Source: Chara braunii
Lineage: Eukaryota > Streptophyta > Charophyceae > Charales > Characeae
DNA length: 26,904 bases
Direction of reading: 5' to 3'
Assembly (NCBI GenBank): GCA_003427395.1
Contig: BFEA01000427.1
Location: 565,830-592,733, forward strand
Part shown: positions 10,736 through 20,075 of the stretch, in pieces
Numbering within the stretch: the first letter of the stretch is position 1
Layout: every line of letters starts with the position of its first letter
Notes under the pieces: generated by a model
Databases searched by the model: none
Told to the model about the DNA's origin: nothing
The model's input: only the letters and a program-made list of their open reading frames with translations
Program-made: the position numbers and the translations under genes

Positions 10736-12020
10736 GTGGTGGAGGATACGTATCCACCTATGGAAGACTGTCCCAAAATTCATCCTTTCCATACATTTAT
10801 CCAGAAAAAGCCAGTCCACGTGGTCATAGGCCTTCTCGAAATCGATGAAAATAAGAGCAGCATTTGGGGCAGCGTTTGATTTGATTGACAGGACAGTTGC
10901 AGCACCTCGTTGACTAGCAAGATGTTTTCCTGGATTTGCCTGTGATGCATGAAACCTGTCTGCGATAGGTGGATCACTTCCTCTAAGACTGGGATCATCC
11001 TATTAGCCAGGGCTTTAGACAACATTTTATAGGTGACAGACAAAAGGGTAATGGGTCTGTAGTTTCACATATTGAACTTGTCCCATTTTTTGTATAGTAG
11101 GGACAACACTCCTTGACCGACTAACTCCCCCATATCCCCTGTGCGCCAGACTTCCTCGTAATATCCCATGAGGTCAGGGCTCATGCACTCACATGACTCC
11201 CAAAATCCCTTCGGTAAGCCATCCAGCCCAGGAGTTTTGTCCTCGTCCATCTGTAGTGGGGCTGTCCATATTTCCTCCTTGGTCACGGGAGCCTCGAGCT
11301 GCTCCTTTTGTTCGGGGGAGAGGGATCTGTCAATAGGTTGCAGAAACTCCTCTATCTGTTTTCGGCGGGTCGCTTCGTCGATGGGAGGGATATGGGTTGC
11401 AAAAAGGTCCTTAAAAAAGTCCCGAGCAATTTTAACGCAGTCTGCCGTTGTAGTGATAGGGTGGGTACCGGACCCCTCAGGACCATATAGTGCTTCCACA
11501 ACGGTGCGTTTCGCTCTGGCCCTAGCAAGGCCAAAAAATTTTGTGTCCATAAATCCTTCAGTTTTGTATTGTGAAAGTTTGCCGCGAATTCTAACACCTT
11601 GCCGTTGATCTTGAGCTTGTTGAAGCAAACAGGCTTTCACTTCTTGGATGGACTGCACGTGGTGATCTGGGTTGTGTGGTATTGGCTGTTGTTCTAGCTC
11701 TAGGAGTTCGGTTTAGCAGATTTATTTCGTGTCAATTTCGTTGTTGGGCTAGATGCTTAGAGAACTCGTTGCATTTCTTGGCTAGGAAAAACAAACCATT
11801 GTTGAACTGTGTCAGGGGGGAGCTTATTTCTGGGTAACGTTCCTTCCAGTATGCCCAAACACTGTTACCCAACTTACCGGGGTAATAGTGGGTATTTACT
11901 ATTTTCAGACTCTCCAAGCACTGGACAGGGAACCCCTTTTGTGAGGAGGACAGGAAAAAGCGATTCGGAAAAGAGAGGGGAACCAAAGCAGCATTCAAGC
12001 AGGCTCCCCACTTGGCAAGC
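10736..12020 (-). pseudogene. LINE (non-LTR retrotransposon) reverse transcriptase fragment, broken
   Basis: The minus strand encodes the linker and N-terminal half of a LINE-type reverse transcriptase, which would copy element RNA at a nicked target. From upstream: a linker with KLGNSVWAYWKERYP and FFLAKKCNEFSKHL (about 11770-11900); a segment with KTPGLDGLP (about 11220), the usual PGxDG motif; then NYRPITLLS and QTGFMHHRQIQENI (about 10940-11060). Last comes the metal-binding motif A region (IDFEKAYDHVDW, about 10815-10850). A TGA interrupts the frame at 11065-11067, and a one-base shift near 10880 moves motif A to another frame. A further break separates linker from RT near 11715. The homology ends near 10736, before the YxDD catalytic box, so the element is dead. 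PGxDG with NYRPITLLS fits an L1-like group; the exact clade is not resolved, and the 5' limit is approximate. Confidence 0.88.
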
Positions 12021-12103
12021 CCTAGGAGGATCCTCTAGAAACCACACAGCACTTCCTGGGCCCAGGTCCCCCTAGCAAAACGGATTGGATTAAGCACCGG
12101 AAT

Positions 12104-12231
12104 GTGGATGCGTTGTACACAGATAGAAAAGCACATCAATCACGATTTTCGGCACTTGTGGATTCGTTGCATGCAGAGATGCAGAAGCACATCAATCACA
12201 ATTTTCTGCGTTTGTCCACAAACACATCCAC
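12104..12231 (+). repeat. dispersed repeat family B, two tandem diverged units
   Basis: Two units (12104-12157 and 12158-12231) each start GTGGAT and share GCACATCAATCAC followed by ATTTTC. The second also contains GCAGAGATGCAGAA and ends ACAAACACATCCAC, which pairs with the starting GTGGATNNGTT, so the unit is weakly fold-back. Related cores occur at 21232-21297 and within 22740-22778, showing a dispersed family. No coding potential is evident. Confidence 0.7.
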
Positions 12232-12580
12232 GTTCAGGCGTTAAATCAAAAATACTCTTTGTTACTTGGACCTCACTCCTGATGACACATATCCTGCTCC
12301 AACTGAAACGCAATCTCACTACAACTTTCTTCAAACATATTGGGAACTACTGACATGATGAGCCATGGAGAGAACTCAGAGACGGAGAAGAATCTTAGAT
12401 TCACAGACCGACAAGGAGACGAGCATGATCCCACGGCCTCGACAGGGAGAAAGACGGGGAGGCAATACAAGTTAATACAACGCAACAGACGATTGGATCT
12501 TGACGGTCGGACAGACAGTTGGAGGCGAACAGGGAGGGAGGGAGGGAGGCCCTGTCAGGGAAAGATGGAGGTACGATCAA
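12232..12580. other. no recognisable gene
   Basis: This is unique-looking sequence with a short GGGA run at 12531-12549. The open frames of 64 to 83 codons carry no motif. Confidence 0.4.
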
Positions 12581-12979
12581 GGTGAGAGGGAGAGAGACAT
12601 GGAGAGGGAGAGAGGGGGAGAGATGGAGAGAGGGATAGAGGGAGAAAAATCAGGGTGAGAGGGACAGACATGGAGAGGGAGAGAGGGAGAGAGACAGGAA
12701 GAGAGGGGGAGAGAGCAGTTGAGGGAGGAAGTGAGAGGGAGACAGGGAGAAAAATCAGGGTGAGAGGGAGAGAGACAGGGACAGAGGGAGAGAGGGAGAA
12801 AGGGAGAAAAATCAGGGTGAGAGGTAGAGAGAAATGGAGAGGGAGAGATTGAGCGAGACTGGGAGTCTGCGGGAGAGAGGGGGAGATACTCCGAGTGAGG
12901 GAAAGACTCCAAGAGAGAGAGAGGGAGAGACTTCAAAAGAGAGAGAGGGAGAGAGACAGGGAGCAGAGGGAGAGGGGTA
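12581..12979 (+). repeat. ~400-bp polypurine (GA/GGA-rich) tract with internal longer unit
   Basis: The + strand is almost entirely purine over about 400 bases, in irregular GAGAGG and GGGAGA runs. A longer phrase (GGGAGAAAAATCAGGGTGAG) recurs near 12640, 12746 and 12802, so the tract grew partly by duplicating larger blocks. Polypurine mirror-like tracts of this size can form triplex (H-DNA) structures. The Arg/Glu- and Ser/Pro-rich ORFs across it are artefacts. Confidence 0.9.
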
Positions 12980-13085
12980 GACGACTGCCCAGAGATGATG
13001 AAGAACACATAGTGAACAAGTAAGCTGCAAAATTGCTTTCCTGATTGATTGCCAGAATTCAAATGATTTTTCCTTGCTCAGGATA

Positions 13086-13766
13086 ATGGTACAACACTCA
13101 CATCCTGATAAAAGGGCCAAGGCTGAGCTTCGTGGGAGGTTGAGGCAAAGCCACCTCCCTTCACCGAACATGTACATTGCTTCTTCTTCTTATTGCAAAC
13201 TATACACATCATTACGGCTACGAGACCGTCACAAGTTTGGCTACGAGAACGTCACAAATTCGGCTACAAGAACGTCACAAGTTCAGCTACAAAAATCACA
13301 AAGACTCAATTCTTTTAGAAACTCCGTTGCATCCCCATTTGCCACACATCGAGTCGGACTTGTTCTGCAACGAATCTGCATCGACAAGACGGCTCGAGGA
13401 AAGACGGCGGGAAAGGGCTGCAGGATCAGAGATCAGGACTCTGACGGAGACGGACCTGAAACGAACGGAGGAGAACGAGCTGAGGACCCAACACATCTCC
13501 CAGCCTCCCAGGTCCAACTGTCCCAGGAACGAGGCTGCCAGACGGTTTGCCTCTCGAGTCTTGAGGCTGGAAATCGAACTCCAGCCAAAAGCCAAAAGCA
13601 GAAAGAAAGAAAGAAGCAAATTTTTGGAGCAAAAGAAGACTTAGTGCAGATTCTGCTGCAGAAGAACTGCATGACGAGGCCACACTGTGGGGCACAAGTG
13701 GTGAAGAGAGTGCACCAGGCCATGGCACACTGCACCTCAAGATTTCCTTCAAGTTCCCCTTTCTAA
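13086..13766 (+). CDS. hypothetical ORF, doubtful
   Basis: An ATG-initiated frame of 226 codons. The predicted product is basic and rich in Gln, Ser and Arg, with no signal peptide, membrane segment or domain I recognise. A 23-bp tandem repeat (13216-13305) lies inside it. Because 23 is not a multiple of three, each repeat is read in a new frame, which argues against a conserved protein. The opposite strand and a second + frame are also open over much of the stretch. It is more likely non-coding; listed because it is one of the longest ATG frames in the window. Confidence 0.12.
   Translation: MVQHSHPDKRAKAELRGRLRQSHLPSPNMYIASSSYCKLYTSLRLRDRHKFGYENVTNSATRTSQVQLQKSQRLNSFRNSVASPFATHRVGLVLQRICIDKTARGKTAGKGCRIRDQDSDGDGPETNGGERAEDPTHLPASQVQLSQERGCQTVCLSSLEAGNRTPAKSQKQKERKKQIFGAKEDLVQILLQKNCMTRPHCGAQVVKRVHQAMAHCTSRFPSSSPF
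13216..13305 (+). repeat. 23-bp tandem repeat, about 3.5 copies
   Basis: Units start at 13216, 13239 and 13262 and follow GGCTACRAGAMCGTCACAA plus four bases. A fourth, degraded unit starts at 13285 (AGCTACAAAAATCACAAAG). Confidence 0.9.
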
Positions 13767-14945
13767 GTACCAGCTTTTGCTGCTGCTTGATCTTTCGGCG
13801 GTGACGTCGTTTCCAGCTGTGGCTGCCCAAGCGTCTATCAATGAAGTCGCAAGTTCGGACTGAAACAGTAACTGAAAGCGGAGGAGACGAGAAGGCCAGA
13901 GGCAGAGACCGACTGTTGCAGCTGACAAGACCTGCGCAGCTGTGCTCTGAAGAAACTGGTGGCCTGTGTATAGTCTCCCAGCCATATAGTCAAAAGCATA
14001 AAGCTGCCAAACAATTTAACCCCCCCCCCCCCCCCCTCTCTCCCCCCTCCGGCACACACATTTCCACCGACTCACCGCAAATGCATACGCACCCTACGCT
14101 ACTTACGCGAGTCTCGAGATCCTCTTTTCAGCAATAAAAGGATCCTTTGACACGACACACCGCCCCGACAAGCAAACAATAGAAGTAACAAACACGGTTA
14201 CACGGAACAGCGAGTCATGATGTGTGACGCGTCTTGGCCTTGCGGTTTCCAGACGGGCACCGTACCAGCGGCCAAAACGGAGCAGACAGCTGCCCTTTCC
14301 TGGCGGTTCTTTGGAGATAAGCCCGCCCCCCCCCTCACCCCGACCACCCCGCGGGCAGGAGCTGATATATGAACCCAAGTCCTCAACTCTAGAAAACTCC
14401 TTTCACACGAACAGAAACTATCAACTAGACCAAGAGCAGAATTCGGACAAAAAACTCCTTTCGAGGATTTTCAAAGTCTTCAAAGACACGGAGGAAGGAA
14501 GCAAGCTGACTGGCAAGACCACCTCACCAACAAGGAGGAAGAATACCATCATCAACTTGAAGGACGAGAACAAAGAAGTGAAACATACACCAACGACAGT
14601 CTATCATCCTCTCTTTCCACCCCAAACCCCCAACAACAAAACTGTGGGGGTGATATGCGATTTGCAACACTGAGTGGGTGCTCCTCTTGACACATCACCT
14701 ACGTTTTCGGCACATCTACAAAACTCTGTTTCTCCTAACGTCTCTCCTCTCTCCTCTCTCATAGCTGTCTGGGACTCTAAAACCACATGTGGTTTGCTGG
14801 CTGCATTGCAGTCCAATTCCTTCAGTTCACCACTGTGACATTTCCATTTCGTCCTGCAGAAGCTATCACACCATTCTCCGCAGGACAATGACTGTGGTCA
14901 CTGTGCCTCTATTTCTCTAAACACCTCCCTCCCCATTTGCACCAC

Positions 14946-14948
<3 letters not shown>
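13767..14948. other. no recognisable gene; C-run
   Basis: A 17-base C run lies at 14020-14036, followed by pyrimidine-rich sequence. The region becomes C-rich on the + strand and holds several overlapping short frames (73 to 149 codons) on both strands without recognisable motifs. The longest (14224-14673 +, Thr/Lys/Pro-rich) has no family signature. Confidence 0.45.
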
Positions 14949-15035
<87 letters not shown>

Positions 15036-15047
15036 CCTATCCATCTA

Positions 15048-15101
<54 letters not shown>
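14949..15101 (+). repeat. compound microsatellite (CT)n-(CTAT)n-(CA)n
   Basis: Three adjoining simple repeats: (CT)n at about 14949-14998, (CTAT)n with a few variants at about 14999-15046, and (CA)n at about 15057-15101. It lies about 0.4 kb downstream of the stop codon of the minus-strand CNX2-like gene. Confidence 0.95.
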
Positions 15102-15103
<2 letters not shown>

Positions 15104-15364
15104 CCAAAAGAGTCCAAATAACTCTCAACTACAAAATTGAGTAACAAAATGCCGAAAACTTCCAAGGAATGACAATTGCCATTCATGGGTCTAATGGAGT
15201 TGAATTGAAAAATGGCGGCCCTGGCGGGGCCCCTCCCATGACTGCCCCCAGTTGAGCTTGCAAACCTTTCCCACTCGTCTACCAAAAACTGCCCCACCTC
15301 GGGACTCGCGACCTTTCCCCGCTTATAGTCCCCCCTGCCCACCCGTTTCTCCCACCCCCCTCTG

Positions 15365-15440
15365 TCTCACTCTCACACAAACACACACACATACACAAAC
15401 ACATACCCAACACAACTGCGGCAAAAAATTGCACACACAC
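15365..15440 (-). promoter_or_regulatory. possible 3' UTR with UG-rich far-upstream element of the CNX2-like gene
   Basis: In the sense of the gene, the 70 to 150 bases after the stop codon are UG-rich (GTTGTGTTGGGTATGTG, then alternating GT). Plants and green algae use UG/UGUA-rich elements upstream of poly(A) sites. No AATAAA is seen nearby, so the cleavage site is not defined. It may be only a degenerate CA/TG microsatellite. Confidence 0.2.
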
Positions 15441-15510
15441 TCATGCACATCCTGCCTTGGCAGTTTTGAGAACCATCATCCACATCAGACAGCAGACAGT
15501 CCCTACTCCG

Positions 15511-17388
15511 TCAGCCCCCAATGTGGATCATGGGCCGATTTTGCGTGCGGGCAATCTCAAACATGCCGGCGTGGGAAGCCTTCTTCCTTTTAACCGCGCA
15601 CCCAATGATGTGCCTAATGCCCTCATCAGGAATGGACGAGCGAACGGCGTCCCGCAAACTAACCTCTGCGGGCCCAAACAAGCAGACCTTGAGGTTGCCA
15701 TCTGCCATGAGGCGCACCCGATTGCAGCCACTGCAGAAGTTGTCAGTCATTGAGGTGATGAACGAGACGCTGCCTTTGAAGCCCTCGACCTGAAAGTTCT
15801 TGGCCGTGTCGGACGAATTGTCTCGGAGTCTGTAGAGGTTCGGGTAGTGACACCGGACGATGGAAATCATTTCCGCATAGGAAACCATTTTCTTGGAATT
15901 CCAGACGTTCCCATCGAAGGGCATGAACTCTATGAAGCGCACATTTATCGGCCTCTCTCGGGTTAGTTCTACGAAGTCCAAAATTTCGTCGTCATTGAAT
16001 CCGCGCATTACCACACAGTTTATTTTCACGGGATCATAGCCCAGCTCCAATGCCGTCTCAATAGATCGGAGAACTTTACAGAGTCCTTTCCGCCTAGTCA
16101 GCACCTCAAACTTTTCATCAACCATAGTGTCCAGACTTATGTTGAGCTGGCTGAGCCCAGCAACCTGCAGACCTTCCAGACGCCGCGACAAGGCCACCCC
16201 ATTCGTGGTCATGGCAAGGGTCTTCAACCCATCCAGCCCTGTAAGCTGTGCACAAATTTCCTCCAGGTCCTTCCGAATGGTGGGTTCGCCGCCAGTTAAG
16301 CGGATCTTATTCACACCAGCATCGACGAAGATGCTCGCCAACCGGACTATCTCTTCCGTGGTTAATAACTCGGGGCTCGGCGTAAGTTCCACTCCCTCCT
16401 CAGGCATGCAGTACTTACACCGAAGGTTGCATTTCTCAGTCAAGGAAATGCGAAGGTATGTGTGTTTGCGACCGTACGAGTCGACGAGAATGGAGGAAAC
16501 ATCGCCTTCAACAATATCGTGGACTTCCTCGAGAGCCAGTGCAGCAGCGGATGCTGTAGAGGCAGGCATGAGACCGGTGCTGCTCACCCTTGCTTGCTGC
16601 AAGAATTCTGCAGGGCTGGAGTTAGAGGCGGGGGAGGAGCAAGGAGGGGGAGGGGAGGGGGTGGCAATGAAAGGACTGCCATTCACTGCTGACGTCGGGG
16701 GGCTGCAGGGACCAGCACTACAAGGAGGAGGAGGTTGCACGATCATGTGGGGAGGAGAGGGGAAGGAAGGAAACACTCTCCGCACAAACGGACCCAACGA
16801 GGGCATGGCATGAGCTCGGGCCATTTCCTGTAGCCGACGCTCTCTCTCCGCATCAAAAATATGATGGTGATGATAGAGCATATTCACGCCATCCTGCGAA
16901 GCTGCAACAGAAGTTGACGCAGACAGATGACTGCTGACTCTGTGCTGAAGAAATTCAGAAGGAGAAGAAGAAGGCGATGACGATGGCGAAGGAGGAGAAG
17001 GACTCGCAGAGGAACACGGTGCGCTGGCCATATGCTGCCCTGGCGCCGGCGGAAAGATGCGCAGAAGGAACGAACCTTGTCCACATGTTCCTTGTGCCCT
17101 CGCCATCTCTTGAAGCCGTCTTTCGCGCTCTGCATCGAACCGCTGTGTGGCACCCTCTGTGCTTCCCGAAGGATCCCTGAGAGGAGGAGAAGACGCCAAC
17201 GAGCAGCTTCGCACCATTCCATAACAAGGCCGGCTACCCATGTTCCCCGTCCTGCCACCCGAGCCAACACCTGCTCCCCATCCATACCCCAGTAATAGCG
17301 GTCCACCAGCAGGAGCAGGAGGACGGCTGCGCGCCATCCACGCAGCTGCTGCAGCACATTTAAACAGAGCACCAAACCTCCCCTCCAT
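15511..17388 (-). CDS. CNX2: GTP 3',8-cyclase, molybdenum cofactor biosynthesis (MoaA/MOCS1A/CNX2 family)
   Basis: A radical-SAM enzyme converting GTP to 3',8-cyclo-7,8-dihydro-GTP, the precursor that the CNX3/MoaC partner turns into cPMP; in plants this occurs in mitochondria. 625 residues. The first in-frame ATG (17388) is chosen: G at -3 and +4, and an in-frame TAA about 100 bases upstream with no ATG between. The N-terminal 300 residues are low-complexity (Ala, Pro, Ser), longer than the usual ~390-residue plant protein, and include a duplicated motif (residues 84-98 and 178-192). The core starts near 300: SAM cluster CX3CX2C (Cys320, 324, 327), GGEP (366-369), NISLDT (416-421), [16 protein letters not shown] (481-496), second cluster CX2CX13C (Cys552, 555, 569) with substrate-binding CNRVRL, and the essential C-terminal Gly-Gly (624-625). 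No MoaC domain is fused. The reading frame has no intron. The start of the mature protein and the targeting signal are uncertain; a basic, Ala/Ser-rich leader without early acidic clusters suits a mitochondrial presequence. Confidence 0.96.
   Translation of the reverse strand: MEGRFGALFKCAAAAAWMARSRPPAPAGGPLLLGYGWGAGVGSGGRTGNMGSRPCYGMVRSCSLASSPPLRDPSGSTEGATQRFDAERERRLQEMARAQGTCGQGSFLLRIFPPAPGQHMASAPCSSASPSPPSPSSSPSSSPSEFLQHRVSSHLSASTSVAASQDGVNMLYHHHHIFDAERERRLQEMARAHAMPSLGPFVRRVFPSFPSPPHMIVQPPPPCSAGPCSPPTSAVNGSPFIATPSPPPPCSSPASNSSPAEFLQQARVSSTGLMPASTASAAALALEEVHDIVEGDVSSILVDSYGRKHTYLRISLTEKCNLRCKYCMPEEGVELTPSPELLTTEEIVRLASIFVDAGVNKIRLTGGEPTIRKDLEEICAQLTGLDGLKTLAMTTNGVALSRRLEGLQVAGLSQLNISLDTMVDEKFEVLTRRKGLCKVLRSIETALELGYDPVKINCVVMRGFNDDEILDFVELTRERPINVRFIEFMPFDGNVWNSKKMVSYAEMISIVRCHYPNLYRLRDNSSDTAKNFQVEGFKGSVSFITSMTDNFCSGCNRVRLMADGNLKVCLFGPAEVSLRDAVRSSIPDEGIRHIIGCAVKRKKASHAGMFEIARTQNRPMIHIGG
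16813..17139 (-). repeat. internal duplication in the N-terminal extension of the CNX2-like protein
   Basis: Two ~95-residue segments of the protein are related. The motif [15 protein letters not shown] is encoded at 17095-17139 and again at 16813-16857. It is followed in both by R[IV]FP (residues 110-113, 204-207), HM (119-120, 214-215), a Pro/Ser-rich stretch, EFLQ (145-148, 261-264), RVSS (150-153, 267-270) and an Ala/Ser/Thr tract (so the second segment runs on to about 16540). Between the two 15-residue motifs 11 codons differ and every difference is synonymous. An ATG at 16881 lies eight codons before the second motif. Confidence 0.85.
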
Positions 17389-17597
17389 CTCTTCCCAACA
17401 AACGCCCCAAATTATCAAAGGCAACAACAACGAGATAGACTCAGATAGTGTCGCAAAGCAGCGACAATAGTCAAACGCTGCAACGTTGTCCCCTTACGTG
17501 TCCGGGAGTGCGTGGGTGGAAGGGTGTGTGGGTGGAAGTCAGTGTGCTTGCTTTGTATCCACTAAATACTAGTCCAGAAAAGAAGTGTGTAACTCTG

Positions 17598-17641
17598 TGT
17601 GCGTGTGTGTGTGGGGGGGGGGGGGGGGGGGGGGAGGGGGA
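17598..17641 (+). repeat. (TG)n plus 22-base G run, upstream of the CNX2-like gene
   Basis: A GT run leads into 22 consecutive G (17613-17634), then AGGGGG. It lies about 220 bases upstream of the CNX2-like start codon, on the C-rich strand relative to that gene, and about 170 bases upstream of the divergent frame at 17815. The run can form G-quadruplexes on the + strand. A regulatory role is unproven. Confidence 0.8.
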
Positions 17642-17814
17642 GTCTGAGAGTGAGACAGTGAGAGCAGACAGAAAGGGAGGGGGTGTAAACAACGTTCTGT
17701 ACTGATAAGAGGAGCCGTTAGATCAGCAAGTCTGTGGTTGTGATGACCAAAATGAGAGTAAAAGCGAGACTCAGAGTAAGGGTCAGTGTCGACCCCTATT
17801 GAACAGATTATTGG

Positions 17815-18213
17815 ATGCGAGAAGGGGATCCGGAGGCAGCTGCTGCAAAGCAGAGGGGACTCAGGGAAGCAAGGACCGAATCACAACATGATCCCTTGCT
17901 GACAGACTCGACCTACCTTTTGCAGGAAAATCTCTATATGCGTGTTCCAACCAAACCAAACCTACCTGATTTTCACTTTCCAAGAAGAGATTCGATTTAC
18001 TGCAAACGATGCAGGTTCTCTTCCGCCTCCTCCCCCTTCATCACACACCCTCCTGTGCACCATCTTCACGAGCTTCTAGCTGCCTTGGCAATGGATGATC
18101 AGCAACTAACTTCCTGCTCAGACGGCGGCTTTGCCTCCCCCTGTCGCCTCTGGGCTTTCCAGGCGAGCCTACCTGTTTACCTTCCAGCTGGAAGCTGTTT
18201 CGCAGGAGATTTG

Positions 18214-18260
<47 letters not shown>

Positions 18261-18402
18261 CAGAATTGAAGATCCTGAACTCCCCCCCTTGCGCAAACTG
18301 ATGCCCGACTTCGAACGGCGAGGCAGTAGCACACCCTCGTTCATCCGAGTGGTAGTGGCCTTCGTCCGCCAAACATACTACTGCAAGCAAAGGCCTGTGT
18401 GA
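17815..18402 (+). CDS. hypothetical ORF divergent from CNX2-like gene, doubtful
   Basis: An ATG-initiated frame of 195 codons running away from the CNX2-like gene, with the two ATGs about 425 bases apart. No domain is recognised. A (GA)n microsatellite (about 18219-18256) contributes repeated Arg-Glu in the middle. On both sides of it the composition is ordinary, with CXXC (YCKRCRF) near residue 63 and an internal ATG at about 18091. It could be a real exon sharing a bidirectional promoter with CNX2, or chance. No splice signals decided the matter. Confidence 0.18.
18219..18256 (+). repeat. (GA)n microsatellite
   Basis: A pure AG dinucleotide run of about 38 bases. Confidence 0.95.
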
Positions 18403-19244
18403 TGTGACATTGTGGCTGATGAGCGTGCAATATCTTCCGATGCAAGAGTGAACAGAAAGGAGCAGATTTCTGCAGCAGCAGACATGGAGGCCTCAACACT
18501 CGTGCCAGGACAGTGTCGACCTGGCGCAGGACGACTTCCCCTCCATTGCGCCATGACCACTTTTGCCGCCCAGCAGTCTTCTTGCTCCTCCTTGATTTTC
18601 TGAAGCCAGACCAAGTGCCTTCTCATGCGACGTGCTCTCTTACATAACACACCGGTGTGCCACTACCAATCATTCAACCTGTCTGATGACCCATTACCAG
18701 ATTGCCTTTTTTGTGATTCCCCAACCAGAGGAAGAACATGCACTTCATAGGAAAACTTAACTGTCAGATGCCCCCTCCTTTCCCCCCTCCCCTCTCTCCC
18801 CAATTTCCACCTCCCCAGTGGAAGAACGTGAAAACGTAACTGCAAAAAATCCAAGTGTCAGCTGGTCCCTGGCCACATGAATGTCACAGCAAAAAAACTA
18901 CATGCGCTCCCCGGTCTTTCCCCGAGTACCGAGCTCCACAGTGGAAGAGGATGAAGTTCAAGCGGGGGAAAAAGAAAAAGCACCCCAACAACAACTGTCC
19001 AGGGCGCCCCCACCTCTCCCCCCCGCTCCCTCCCTGATTCCCAGCTCAGAAACTGCTTTCCTGGCGGTTGCTGCCGCCTCAGCCTGCCTGTCCTCTTTCA
19101 CAAGAGAGGCACGGTGCTCCTCTCATCAACCGCAGGGATCGAACAGCCTGGATCCACAAAAAGTCAAGTCAAGCAGCAAGGGGCGAATTTCACAACAAGT
19201 CAAGAAGAGCAAACCATGACAGGTGTTACAGTGTTTTCTACTTT
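18403..19244. other. no recognisable gene
   Basis: Short open frames on both strands (60 to 112 codons) have no motifs. Three loosely related phrases, GAGGAAGAACATG (about 18727), GTGGAAGAACGTG (about 18819) and GTGGAAGAGGATG (about 18940), may be remnants of a local duplication. Confidence 0.4.
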
Positions 19245-19273
19245 GGGGGGGGTGGGGGGGGGAGGGGAGGGGG
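19245..19273 (+). repeat. G-rich tract with quadruplex potential
   Basis: G runs of eight, nine, four and five interrupted by single T or A bases. Confidence 0.85.
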
Positions 19274-19287
19274 CATCATGCGGTGTG

Positions 19288-19420
19288 ATTTATTAGACCT
19301 CTGAGTTAAATGCAGAATGACAAAAGAGAAATAGGGCACTCGAAATGCAATTTATGAGGCCTCTGAGTCAAATGCAGAATGACAAAAAAAAAAAAAAAAA
19401 AAAAAAAGACATTCGAAATG
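19288..19420 (+). repeat. ~62-bp tandem duplication, poly(A) expanded in the second unit
   Basis: Unit 1 (19288-19349) and unit 2 (19350-19420) share CCTCTGAGTYAAATGCAGAATGAC and CATTCGAAATG / CACTCGAAATG. The A-poor stretch CAAAAGAGAAATAGGG of unit 1 is replaced in unit 2 by about 24 A. No gene is present. Confidence 0.88.
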
Positions 19421-19929
19421 TGTTGTCGGTAAGATGACAGCCAGGTGCCGTCCCTGCACCTAGGGCCTTATGCTCAGGGCAGGGGCACTTCGAGTGAGAG
19501 CTGAATAAAATTTGGGGGGGGGGGGGAAGGCAAAATCCCTTTTGCAGCAAGGCCTGCTTTTTGTCATTTGTCTGTCATTTCCCCAAATACAAATACGTAA
19601 TCATCATTTTTTGGCCGGGGACAACCGCTGCTAGTGGGCGTGGCTCCACTACAGTCTTCCCCCGCACACAATGAACCGTGATATTGAATGTATACAAGCC
19701 ATCTTTCCAGTCCGTTGCAGCCAAAATGAGGGTGCGTTGTGTTCAGGGGAGGACGGTAGATACCTGGGAATTATCGTGTTGGATCAGGAGGAATGTATGT
19801 GGCTGACGATGCTGTACAGATTCATGTCGGATGTTGAGTAGTGGAGCGAGGGCCCAGTGGCTCCAGACAGTTAATGGATGACCACAGAGGACACAGGACG
19901 GGCACTGGACTGGTGGGCTTCATTCTCCG
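19421..19929. other. no recognisable gene; G-run
   Basis: A G12-type run lies at about 19515-19526. Nothing else is recognisable. Confidence 0.4.
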
Positions 19930-20075
19930 AAAAAAAAAAAAAAAAAGCCAGGTAAGGGCCATCATGCCATTTTCTATTTATTTATTTATTTTAGTCATGC
20001 AAAAAAAAAAAAAAAAAGCCAGGTAAGGGCCATCATGCCATTTTCTATTTATTTATTTATTTATTTTAGTCATGC
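19930..20075 (+). repeat. ~71-bp tandem duplication: A17 plus GCCAGGTAAGGGCCATCATGCC
   Basis: Two almost identical units (19930-20000 and 20001-20075) each consist of a 17-base A run, then GCCAGGTAAGGGCCATC, ATGCCATTTTC, an (ATTT)n tract and TTAGTCATGC. The second has one extra ATTT. Degenerate relatives, an A run followed by a GCC/CATCATGCC phrase, occur at about 20309-20375 and 21065-21115. Confidence 0.92.

Noticed and set aside
13177-13644. 155-codon charged ORF on the + strand
   Set aside because: It begins at TTG and has no ATG. It crosses the 23-bp tandem repeat, whose period shifts frame, and it overlaps other open frames.
15521-16813. + strand frames of 90 and 228 codons across the CNX2-like gene
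   Set aside because: They are antisense readings of a well-supported minus-strand coding sequence.
17389-17430. Start of the CNX2-like protein at 17430
   Set aside because: The codon there is TTG. The first in-frame ATG is at 17388, and the frame above it runs to a TAA without any ATG.
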